NCBI RefSeq assembly: GCF_025024155.1
Contig: NW_026251736.1
Coordinates: 186,001 to 250,000, forward strand
Source: Gamsiella multidivaricata
Taxonomy: Eukaryota > Mortierellomycota > Mortierellomycetes > Mortierellales > Mortierellaceae
Length of the DNA stretch: 64,000 nt
Direction: 5' to 3'
Under the pieces are notes generated by a model, which searched no databases, had not been told where the DNA came from, and saw only the letters and a list, made by a program, of their open reading frames with translations. This document shows positions 34,345-43,989 of this stretch, in pieces; within the stretch, counting starts at the first letter, position 1; each line of letters begins with the position of its first letter. The position numbers were made by a program, and so were the translations under genes.

Positions 34345-36534
34345 TCAATGGTATATGCTGCTGGGCATTCCGTTGGGAATGACCGCTCTCATGTTCCGTG
34401 GATGGTTCGGATTGTTGGGTCGTGCAGCTGAAGAATTTGCCACCATGTTAGAATTCGACAAAAGTGGCGACGGTGGGTGAGGCGAGGCCCTGTCATTGAG
34501 GGACATGGGGGTCAGCATCGACGCCGGCGTCATCATAGGCGATCCGCGAATAGTCGATCCACCTCCGGAGCTACCTGAATAATGCTGTGGATTCCCATCG
34601 TAACCCACATATGTCGGGTAAGTCGAACCATACTCACGTCCATAAGGTGCAGATGGTGGTAGATGTTGCTGGTGACTATGTCCCGGATCTAGATACTGGC
34701 TCGGTGGTGGCGGTGACGTTTGAATACCGAGGTTATATCTGAAAGCCTGGACGATCTCTTCCAGACTCTGTTGCCGTGCATTCGGATCTTCACTCCATGC
34801 CTGCGTGTAGATGTTATAGTACCAATCGGGCGTTCCGTCTACCCTCTCCTCGCGTGCTCCAGGACTGTATGTCGAAAGATCCTTGAATGGGTAGCGGCCT
34901 GCCATGATGTACCAGTAAATGACGCCGAGGGCATAAATATCACATCGGACATCATACCGTGGTCGGTTCTTAGGCATGCGTTCTGGAGCCATGAACTGCA
35001 AGACACCTCCGAGCTGCTGACTCGAGAACGCGTTCATGTTGCCTCGAATCCGCCTCAGTCCAAAATCCGTAAGTTTCGCCAAATACCGTGGACCTGACTG
35101 CTGTGGTCCGCAATCTCTTCGGATATCGATCAAGACGTTTTTGGGGTGGAGATCGCCATGATGAAAGCCGCATTTGAAGAGATGGTCGAGTCCAAGGGCA
35201 ATGTCGAGGGCGAGGTACATTTTGTCGGTCAAATTAGGTGCTTCGGGGAGATGTTTTGGCTGCTCCATTAGTTTGACGAGGTCGCCGTGTTCGTAGTACT
35301 GCATAATCATGAAGCGCTCACCATTGCGCTCGTCGCCGCAGTTCCTGACAGCGACACCGTAGAACTGTACAATGTTATCATGTTGGCGGCACTGGCTCAT
35401 CACCTCGACCTTTCATGCCGCATGGAAGCAAATTAAAAAAAAAAGGGCAATGTTATCAATGCTACACTTTCTCTTTGTATCTGTCAGCAATGAACAAAGA
35501 AGCACAAAATGTCGAACAAACAGTACCTCTTTGTCAAAGAGCTTTGCGGTTTTGGCGGGTGTGTGCTTGGTATCGATGAGGCTCTTCAGGATAACGAACG
35601 TCTCATGGAGAGGCCAGTATGCTCGTCGGATCTCGCCGTTGCCTCCTTTGGCGATCAGTTGCCGCTGCTTGAACTCTTGTAGATAATCATAAAGTGCCAC
35701 AGGGGGGGTTCCCGTGGGTACGATCATGTTGAGCACAGACGTCAGAAAGAAATCCCCGTCGCCTGATGCTGGGCTGTTGTCTGCGCTCGGTGGTGAGATC
35801 GAGGGCGAGGGCGAGGGCGGGGCCAGGCTAGGACTATGGGACTGGCGGATCCTTGAGGCGGTTGAGTTGCCATCTGAGAAGGCCAGACTGGGCATCTCTG
35901 TCTCGATAGAGCGTGCAGACGAGGGCGTCATGGGATGGTGCTCCATAGTGTTCTGCTGCATGGATTGGGGTGGGTAAGATTGCTGATGCTGCTGGTGCTG
36001 GTAGGGTGGTTGTGGCTGGTACTGAAGGTGGGGATCGTGTCCGTAGTTCTGGTGCTGTTGCTGTTGCTGTTGCTGGTATTGGTAATGCTGATATGTTTGC
36101 TGGGGAGAATGCTGTTGTTGATTCTGTAGCTGTTGTTGATTCTGTAGCTGTTGTTGCTGTTGTTGCTGTTGTTGCTGTTGTTGATAGTGTTGCTGTTGTT
36201 GAAGATTCTGCAATCGAGACATGGAGACTGAGGGATATGATTGTTGTTGTTGCTGATATGGATGATGATCATGCTGTTCCTGTTCCTGCTGAAGTTCTTG
36301 TTGGAGCTGTTGCTGGTACAAACGCTGCCTCTCGAGCTGACCGACATCGGCTTGGAGACCATAGTTCCGGATCCTTGAGCGATGGGCCTCGAGGGGTCGC
36401 GAGTCGAGGTCCATGATGTCAGACCTTGTGGACATGGCGGAGTGGGTGAGACCGGGTGCGATGTCTGTGGTTGTTGTGTTGGTGTTGTACTGGGCTGGAT
36501 TGTAAGGGTGGTGCCCCGAGGGAGAGGGATACAT
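34345..36534 (-). CDS. Protein kinase with polyglutamine N-terminus
   Basis: Minus-strand exons 36534-35527 and 35409-34345 join in phase 0, giving 690 residues. Residues 65-200 are Gln-rich with several long Q runs. The kinase domain covers about 290-560. Its glycine loop is degenerate (IAKGGNGEIRRAYW) and a VILKSL motif carries the catalytic lysine. The hinge is MIMQYYEHGDLVKLM and the catalytic loop is HHGDLHPKNVLI, with the HRD arginine replaced by Gly but Asp and Asn kept. LTDFGLRR, MAPERMP and CDIYALGVIYWYIM follow. The HGDLHPKN loop is characteristic of the expanded TKL-like kinases of early-diverging fungi. The C-terminus is Pro/Ser-rich. It is likely active; pathway unknown. Confidence 0.9.
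35985..36320. repeat. Polyglutamine-coding CAG/CAA tract
   Basis: The plus strand shows long stretches of TTG/CTG triplets, the complement of CAA/CAG. They encode the Gln-rich region of the kinase, interrupted by Asn, Leu, His and Tyr. Mixed CAA and CAG codons argue against a simple recent expansion. Confidence 0.85.
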
Positions 36535-37203
36535 GGTGTCTAGAGGATGAGGATGCCAGCGGGGGATGATGACAGAGAAGGGTGCAGGAAAGACAGAGAT
36601 GGAAGGAGCGTGAAGGATGCGGGGAAAGAAGTAAAGCGAGCCGCATGGTTGGCTGGTTGGATACTTGACTTGGGTTGGTTCGCTTTACTTATTTTATTCT
36701 CTTCTCTTCACACAAGGCCGGTCAAAGCGCGGTACGGTTCAACGCTACAATGGAAGATATCTGCGGTCAATGGACTGTTGAAGCAGGATGGCAGGGCTCC
36801 CAGCGGAATGTTTGTGTTGTAGTTGGTCAATGGGGATGAACCTAATGAGCTGTGGAAAAGGATGGGACACATGCATCTGTGTGCAACCACCGACAGTCGT
36901 TCGTGGTGAGCTGTACTCTCACCAACTCAGTTCCTGTGTCGCGTCTGTCTTTTGTCTGCGGGAAAGAAGAGTCATTTTCTAATCAAGAGAATACGAAGGG
37001 CATCAGTGCCAGGTTGGTTGCGCAAGGGTGTGAGGGAGTAAGCTTATCTGAAACCTATTCAATTATTGGCGCACACATGGATGGTCTGTGGTTCTCATCT
37101 CGTGATAATCCCAATGCGCAAAATGAAAATTGTGCGAGCAAACCGCTTCCTCCTTTACGTTGAACAGCTTATACCTTTATCGATCCGCTCCACTTCATTG
37201 TCC
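36535..37203. other. Divergent promoter region
   Basis: About 670 bases between the polyQ kinase and the SGNH-like gene, which face away from each other. An open frame continues upstream of the SGNH start to about 37066 but adds no conserved sequence. No gene seen. Confidence 0.5.
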
Positions 37204-38638
37204 ATGGAGTTCATTCGATCCTTCTTCAGGACCACCAAGGTCTTCTTTACCATCTGCTTCTTTTACCTCAAACTCATCTTCATCTACCTCTCCAGGGTAA
37301 AACTGCCTTCTCCAGCTGATCAGTTCTTTTGCAGCTCCCTTCCTGAAAACATACCCGCGTACTTATATAGGTATTCTCACTCCATTGTTGCTGTGATTCT
37401 ATTACCAATTTGAATCCCATATTAGTGGTATGAGCCTTCCCTACGGACCAAGGGGAGCTACAACCATGCGATTGTGGTCATTGGCAAGCTTATCCTGTCA
37501 TCTTATCGCTGGTGATCCGGATCTCAAGGGAAAAGCTTATCTAACATGTCACACTTTCTATAGGAGACGACCATGCGCTAGGCGTAGGCGATTACAGCAC
37601 TATCACTGCTGGCTCAGGTGCGCAATGCAATGTGTAGGCGTTGTAGAGGTATCAGTCCATCAAAGAGCTCATCAGCCGACGGTTATTCACGACTGTATTT
37701 TTTTCCAACGGATTGCATAGGTATCGCTCACAAGCTGTCCAAAGAATTGGCCAAGGAAGTCTCTATTCGTCAATCATGGCAGATATTCAACCGTGGAGAA
37801 TACAAGACCTCCACTGAAGATTGGCTTCTTCCTGCGGATTCTGTACGGCAACCAAGATCGGCACTTGTGATGTTGTATTCTTGCCGACAGTGCATCCTAG
37901 GCAATGTACTTATTGTCATGCTGACTTTGTTTTTATCATTAGAAACGATTGGAGAAACCAGAGCTGTTGGCACGACTTCTTCAGGATCCCAAATACCTAC
38001 GAGCCGAGATTGTCATTATCATGCTCGGATCCTATGATGTATTGTAAGTCACTGCCGCAACCCTTCAGGAGCTTGCAAACATTGTGTGCGGATGAAATTA
38101 CTACACCGCATACTGACAATAGTTACCGCGATATTTTTTTCTAATAGACAAAGAAACCCATCATTGACGCCTCAGGACACACTCCGTAACTTGGAGTTGA
38201 TTTGCCAGGCATTGAAGCGTACGGGAAAGGAAGGGAAGTCGATTTATCTATGCACCATTCCCACTGCAGGAGATGATATCTATTTGACAGAGCAACAGAG
38301 GGTGGATAAACTCGCGAGGAACCGTCTCATTGAAGAATATGTCAAAAAGTAAGCACCTTCAGTTCTTTGCCAAAGCTACGCATTCGAAAACGTAGACGGA
38401 TTCCTAACCTTACACTATCTCTTTTAACTCATCCAGAAATGACGATGGTGTGCTTCCAGGACTCCAGATCGATTTGGCGAGCAATTTTGAGATGAAGCGC
38501 AAGAATCTGTATTGGCAGAATGGTCGCCACTTTAGTGAGATTGGATACACCAAGATGGCCAAGGATTGGGTGCCTGTGATCCGACCAGACATGGTCAAGA
38601 GAGAATTTGCTCTCTTCCGATCGGATCTTGGCCTTTGA
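37204..38638 (+). CDS. Membrane-anchored SGNH-hydrolase-like protein, catalytic residues altered
   Basis: Exons are 37204-37296, 37426-37483, 37564-37617, 37721-37842, 37943-38043, 38148-38348 and 38437-38638, giving 276 residues. An N-terminal signal anchor (VFFTICFFYLKLIFIYL) is followed by an SGNH fold. Block I reads IVVIGDDHALGVGD, block III reads IVIIMLGSYDVL and block V reads NGRHFSEIGYTKMAKDW. The nucleophile Ser is Asp 53, the block III Asn is Tyr 140 and the block V Asp is Asn 238. Only His 241 of the hallmark residues is kept. The frame is intact and all introns splice in phase, so this looks like a maintained non-enzymatic or altered-chemistry relative rather than a dead gene. The second intron uses a GC donor (ATTG|GCAAGC). 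Confidence 0.78.
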
Positions 38639-38805
38639 GCGCTGCCTCGGGGTTCTTACAAGGTTGACGAAGAAATCTCCCTTATCGTTTCTCCACTCAC
38701 TTCACATCGAGCCAATAAAGCATTCATCAATCCATGCATCATGTTTGTTATTGTCATGTTAGTGTGGATCGAGGCCAAAGGACAATTTTATTAAGACGAA
38801 GGAAA

Positions 38806-39874
38806 CTACTTTCCAGCGTTGTTCAGCTTCTTGACCTTGTACGGCTTGGCGCGCTCTTTTCGCGTGAGTGCCTCCGGATCATAGGGCCCGCGAGCAGGCT
38901 TTGGTTCTCTAACAATTTCAACATTGCGATCTTTCCACTGGCTCTTTCTCAGTTTTATAGGTCGGTTTCCAACGTATTTACCTATCATCACAGTCGCAAT
39001 AGAAAAGCTGGGGTGTTAAAACCTGACTTCGATTGAATAAGCGCTTCCTTGTTAAGTAGAGGAAAAAAAAAATCTTACCATTCATTTCTTTCCATGCACG
39101 AGCAAAGTCGTCAGGCTCGGCGAAACTTATGAAGCCGTATCCTTTTGTCTTTTGGGTTCTCTTGTCGCGGACTACCTTAGCCTTCAAAAAAGTCGGGTAC
39201 TTGGAAAAGGTCTTTGTCAGCAGCTCATCAGTCACTTCGTTGCCCAAGTCTCCTGCAAACAATCGAAAGTCATCTAACATCATGGAAAGAAGCAAGCATT
39301 GCGTTAGATAATCCATAACAGCCATCAACTTCTATCATTCCCAATATCAACCCGAACAAACAACGATGACAGACTGGTTCGTACTTTCATCAAATTCCAG
39401 CAGAGATGAATCTTCCCAGACCTGTCCTGCTGCCTTCCGAACCACTGTCGCCGCCGCCTTCGCCTTCGCTGCTTTATCTTCCTCCTCTGCCTTCGCAGCC
39501 GCGGCTGCAGCCTCTTCTTGCGCCTTTTTCGGATCTGTAAAGATTCTGTTCAGGTCTTCATATTCATTGCTGTACCCTCCATACGGATTCGCTGATTTTG
39601 GGCCGCTCTGATAATAGCCAGAATTAGGACCACGATGTCCTGACGTATAAGGAGTCCTTGCTGGTACTGATGGTATTGAAGGCGCGGCGGCTGGCCCAAC
39701 AGGGTACTGTTGTTGGTATTGAGCATAATTGGGATCAATGATAGGTGCTGCCGCTACTGTCGGTGTGGCGGCATAGGAAGGGTCCATCACATAGCCCAGC
39801 GACTCCCAGTAGGCGATCTCTTCGGGGGTGTATTGCGGCACTCCTGCGCCTGGTGCACTGTGTGTATATGACAT
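38806..39874 (-). CDS. RBM42-like RRM protein
   Basis: RNA-binding protein related to RBM42, a spliceosome-associated factor that binds hnRNP K in animals. Minus-strand exons are 39874-39385, 39273-39079 and 38981-38806, giving 286 residues. The N-terminus is Pro/Tyr/Ala rich. A Lys/Ala/Glu helix (KKAQEEAAAAAAKAEEEDK) and the conserved lead-in AAGQVWEDSSLLEFDE precede the RRM at about 164-245. RNP2 is in DFRLFAGDLGNEVTD, RNP1 in KGYGFISFAEPDD, and GKYVGNRPIKLRKSQWKDRN is the family-specific end. The basic tail is KKLNNAGK. The start at 39874 (MSYTHSAPG) was chosen because the upstream in-frame sequence is unlike the family. Confidence 0.94.
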
Positions 39875-40282
39875 CTTTGTGTGTAGTCCTGTCACTCGCT
39901 GGCAAACGGAAAGGGCGCTAAAAACTCCGGGTATAGCTTCGCTCCTGTGCTTCGCAAACTGATGTAGAAGAAGCGATCTGATCCAATCCTTGAGCTGATA
40001 AACGACGAATGAGTGAAGGCGAAGTGGATGTGAGGATGTGTAAGTGATTCGTCCTTTGGGCTCGAGGAAAATGTGTAAAGCCCTTAAGAATCCACTCCCT
40101 GTTTTGGTGGCAACAGAAACCTGCTCCACAGCGGAGATAAAAAAACCGCGCGGTATCCATCGCAGCACTGTACATTGATAAGACGATTGTAGGCGCAGCA
40201 CTTCACACAGCAAAGCAACTGATGAAAGAGCATCCAGCATCCACTGTGGTCCTGTTATCTTTTATTGGATACCATGAATAGC
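39875..40282. other. Intergenic region, RBM42 promoter
   Basis: About 400 bases between the tandem minus-strand GSKIP-domain gene and the RBM42-like gene. The open frame upstream of RBM42 runs through it without conserved sequence. No separate gene. Confidence 0.5.
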
Positions 40283-40780
40283 CTAGTCCTCCAGGTCTTC
40301 ATTGTCAGAGTCGCCTTCATCCTGCTGATACTGGAACCGATCCCACAAGACACTTTCCAGTTTGCGAGCGAGCTCCTGTCCGAAGAATTCTTCAAATCCT
40401 GGACTGACTGCCATCAGAAGTGCTTCAATAGTCTCGTAGACCATCCCTAAGCTGGCTTCTTGTTGCCGTGCAGATAATGGTTGTTCAATCGGGGTTGAGG
40501 ATCCTGATGATAATGCGGTGTCAGCCTCGGATCTGTTCTCAGTCCTCAATTGGGGTGAAGAAAGTGGTGTCGACACTGGTGCTGCTGCTGTGGAGAGGGT
40601 AACAACCCGGAAACCCTGTCCGTTCAATGCGATCTCTACGATATAGTGTTCCAGAGTGACAACCGTAAAGTGGACCGTGAGCGCATCGCTTTTGTCGGCT
40701 TCGGTGGCAACCTTTAAGGGGAATGAGGCAGAGTCCAGGCCTTGGACATAATGAGTGAGGTCAGGGATCATGTCCGCCAT
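40283..40780 (-). CDS. GSKIP-domain protein
   Basis: Intronless, 165 residues. The fold matches the GSKIP domain first described in the GSK3-beta interaction protein. Recognisable parts are VHFTVVTLEHYIVEIALNG, then FRVVTLS, and the C-terminal helices VYETIEALLMAVSPGFEEFF and LARKLESVLWDRF. A Ser/Thr-rich insertion (residues about 75-105) separates the two halves. The tail is acidic (DEGDSDNEDLED). In animals such proteins bind GSK3 and PKA; whether the fungal protein does is unknown. The start at 40780 (MADMIPDL) shares a divergent promoter of 295 bases with RAE1. Confidence 0.75.
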   Translation of the reverse strand: MADMIPDLTHYVQGLDSASFPLKVATEADKSDALTVHFTVVTLEHYIVEIALNGQGFRVVTLSTAAAPVSTPLSSPQLRTENRSEADTALSSGSSTPIEQPLSARQQEASLGMVYETIEALLMAVSPGFEEFFGQELARKLESVLWDRFQYQQDEGDSDNEDLED

Positions 40781-41075
40781 GGTTGAAGGCTGAGGCACAA
40801 ACGGCTGCGAGTGGCAAAGCAGATCCACCTGATGCCAGCAGCACAGCACAAGAAGGCGATGCGGAAAGAAGGCGAAAACCTGTCACCTGATAAATACCAG
40901 TCAGAACTGTTGATCAAAAAAGAACCGGACTTTCTACTTTCTCCAACTTCGTCCTCATTCCTCAATCACCAACGACACATCAACAGGACAAGACTCTTAG
41001 AGGGACCAGACAGCATTCAGGAAGTCCATATCAAAATCACAGCACCAGACTGACGTTCCCTTCGCGACATTCACC

Positions 41076-42532
41076 ATGATCAAGGCGCCGACCCAGGATA
41101 TGGAGGTATTGGTGCATTGCAGAAATAAACAACGGACTGAGGATTATTACGCGGTGGACTCAACTTTTTTTTTTTTTTTTTTTTTTTTTTTGTATACCTT
41201 AGGTCCAGCACCCTCCAGCCGATGGTATCTCCGAAATCCAGTTCTCGCCGCAGGCAGACTTTCTGGCAGCATCTTCCTGGGACAACAATGTAAGAGCATA
41301 CTAGAAAGTGTCTACATGTGCAATTGAGTTGCCGACTTCACTTTTGATTTTTAGCAGTATCTCATGTACTCTGTTTGTTGTTCGCCCATCGATAATTAGG
41401 TCCGCATCTATGAGATTCAGTCCAACGGAGGCAGTATTGCCAAAGCAATGTACTCGCACGGCGCACCGGCTTTGTGCTGTGCATGGAGTAAGGTAAGCGA
41501 AGAAACTAGATTTGAAATTAAACAAATTTGTTGCATCTGAAAGCACCATGGCCGTAGTGATTAATCCCTCCTCCTCCTCCTCCTCCTCCTCCTCCTCCTC
41601 CAAATCAATTTTTTCAACCTTCATCTTAGGATGGAACAAAACTTGCATCAGGTGGCGCAGACAAGGTCGGCAAACTCTTTGATATATCCACAGGACAATC
41701 AACACAAGTCGCACAACATGACGCCCCGATCCGTGAGATCCGTTGGGTCGACGGTCCGAACCCGATCCTCGCAACGGGCAGTTGGGACAAGACCATCAAA
41801 TACTGGGATACTCGCCAACCAACACCAATCTCGACTGTCACTCTCCCTGAAAGGCTGTATACAATGGACAGCGTCTTCCCTCTCTTGGTCGCCGGAACTG
41901 CAGATCGTCATGTCATTGTATACAATCTCAACAATCCCAGTACGCCATTTAAAACCATGACGAGTCCGCTGAAATGGCAAACAAGGACGATCTCTTGCTT
42001 TGGAGATGGTACGGGATATGGCATAGGAAGTATTGAAGGACGCGTTGCCATTCAGTATGTCGAAGACAAGGACGCTTCAAAGAATTTCTCGTTCAAGTGT
42101 CATCGTGAAGGTGGCCAGACTATGCGGGACAAGGCGGATGTGTACGCCGTCAATGCTATTAACTGGCACCCGATCCATGGCACGTTCTCGACCGCTGGCG
42201 CAGATGGTGGGTTCAACTTCTGGGATAAGGATTCAAGACAGAAGCTGAAGTCGTTTCCGAAGGTTGGGTGCCCAATCTCATCGACCTGCTTCAATCGCAA
42301 TGGATCAATTTTTGCTTACGCCATCAGCTATGACTGGAGCAAGGTAGGCAACAGCGGTTTTTGTTTCTTGGAATGCAATATTGTCAAGTGGTTGCTTGTG
42401 TCTTTTTACTCATCTGGATCTCTCTTATAATTTCATCTGTAGGGGCATGGCGGAGTGGATCAACAGAGTCAGAATAAGATTATGCTGCATCCTGTGATAG
42501 ACGAGGAGGCCAAGCCAAGGAAGCGCACATAA
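41076..42532 (+). CDS. RAE1: RAE1/Gle2, nuclear pore mRNA export factor
   Basis: Seven-bladed WD40 protein that binds the GLEBS motif of nucleoporins and acts in mRNA export. Exons are 41076-41105, 41203-41289, 41400-41492, 41630-42343 and 42443-42532, giving 337 residues, slightly shorter than yeast Gle2. Signatures are DGISEIQFSPQADFLAASSW, APALCCAWSKDGTKLASGG, REIRWVDGPNPILATGSWDK, LPERLYTMDSVFPLLVAGTA, YVEDKDASKNFSFKCHR and VNAINWHPIHGTFSTAGADG. The end KIMLHPVIDEEAKPRKRT matches the family. Intron 1 carries a 27-nt T run directly before its acceptor, and intron 3 a CTC trinucleotide repeat. Confidence 0.97.
41165..41191. repeat. Poly(T) tract, 27 nt
   Basis: Longest homopolymer in the window. 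It ends eleven bases before the RAE1 exon 2 acceptor and so can serve as its polypyrimidine tract. Confidence 0.9.
41566..41601. repeat. CTC trinucleotide microsatellite
   Basis: About ten to eleven CTC units in RAE1 intron 3, about 30 bases upstream of the exon 4 acceptor. Confidence 0.9.
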
Positions 42533-42720
42533 TCCCGTGTCCCTGCTGCCCTCTCTTTACTTGAAGAATTCGATTCTTCAACTTGCACATAACAACCCCC
42601 ACTCTTGCAATCTTGGCATAGTATCGCATAATAAAATCCATCTCCTTTGGCAGCCTTCCACCAATCAAAAGTACGATAATGTTTATTACAGCGGCTTTCT
42701 GGTATCATACAGATTGATTC

Positions 42721-43681
42721 TTAGGATGCATGTGCTGGTGGATTTGATCCGGAAGATGAATCCTTACTCGCTGGTTTAGTCTTTCGAGGATCGCCTTTGA
42801 GATGTCTCTTGGCGACGACCCAGGCCACAAGGACTGCAGTGAATGGAGGAAAGTAGGCGAGAACTGTCCAGAAGGGGTTGGGTTTGATCGCTGCCATGAC
42901 ATTGAGGGTCGATAGCTTCAGAGAGTTTAGGTCCGAGGTGTTGTTGATGACATGATCTGCATAGGCGACTTTTTCGATCAAAGGTTTCTGAGCGTTGATA
43001 CGGGCGAGAGCGTCTTCTTCTGAGAGTCCATCGCGGGATTGGATCCTTGCCAGCTGCATCTCGGGTGAACTGTCCAGGAAGCGAATCGCAAAGAACAAAG
43101 ATAGTCAATATGTTAATCAAAATGCTACCTACTGTATCACGGTCGAAAATAAGGACGAAGAAAAAGAAGAGGAGCCTACCAGTAGACGACAATGACATCA
43201 CTAACAATCCTCCAGAGCTCTCCCTCCAGCAATAGCGGGACATCAATTACGACCAACGAAGTGCCTTTGATCCAGTACTTGAACAACCTCTTTAAAATCT
43301 CATCCCTCACAGCTGGATGAATAATCGAGTTCGCAACCCGTCTCTGCGCTGCATCCGGAAAGATGATCGTCCCAAACTTATACCGGTCCAATGGCTGTCC
43401 CATTTCCTGGTTCTGAAGGATTCCTGTGCCAAAGTGGGCAACAAGCTTCTTGTAGGCCGGGTGTGTTGGCTCGACCACAATTCGGGCCAGTTTGTCGCAG
43501 TCAATGACCGGGACACCGAGCGTCAGGATCGTAGAAACGACCGTGGATTTGCCTGTTGTTCAAATATGGCAGAGTCGGGGGGTTAGGTTCCTGAGGAGTC
43601 TTCATTGCATTCAGTGAGCGGAACACTTGAAGAATGACACATGCCTGAAGCGATTCCTCCTGTAAGACCGACGACTTTCAT
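42721..43681 (-). CDS. CAB5: Dephospho-CoA kinase
   Basis: Last step of coenzyme A synthesis: phosphorylates the 3'-hydroxyl of dephospho-CoA with ATP (CoaE/Cab5 family). Minus-strand exons are 43681-43645, 43552-43180 and 43069-42721, giving 252 residues. The P-loop GLTGGIASGKST is split by intron 1, which has a GC donor (TCAG|GCATGT). CoaE signatures follow: PVIDCDKLARIVVEP, IIFPDAAQRRVANSIIHPAV, VVIDVPLLLEG and VYCSPEMQLARIQSRDGLSEEDALARINAQ. The C-terminus adds a hydrophobic segment (FWTVLAYFPPFTAVLVAWVV) and a basic tail, which would tether the enzyme to a membrane. The gene converges with RAE1, with about 190 bases between stops. Confidence 0.96.
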
Positions 43682-43989
43682 CCTTGGGTAATGAGGGCAG
43701 GGGGTTTGTGATGAGTGAAAGTTCGGAACGGAAGGTGTGCATGGCACTTTGCCCAATTGGCCACTCTTTCGGTTCTGAGCCCAATCATGTGAGAGTAGAT
43801 TTAGACGCTGGAATGGGACGCGTTAAATGCATTTTTTATTGTTTTTTTTTTTATTGTTCGTTCGTCGAAGGAAATCCCGATTGTGCAAAGAAAGTTCTTC
43901 AAAATCGTAAACAAAAATTCGCGCAAAAAGACTAAAGCGAAAGCACGTCGCGCACGGGCTTGAGAAGGATCGACAAATATAACCATTGC
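43682..43989. other. Intergenic region, dephospho-CoA kinase promoter
   Basis: About 300 bases between two tandem minus-strand genes. A/T-rich at 43827-43860. No gene seen. Confidence 0.5.

Noticed and set aside
37297..37370. Continuation of SGNH exon 1 through 37370
   Set aside because: The frame stays open, but exit at 37369 is out of phase with the TGG TAT exon; leaving at 37296 is in phase.
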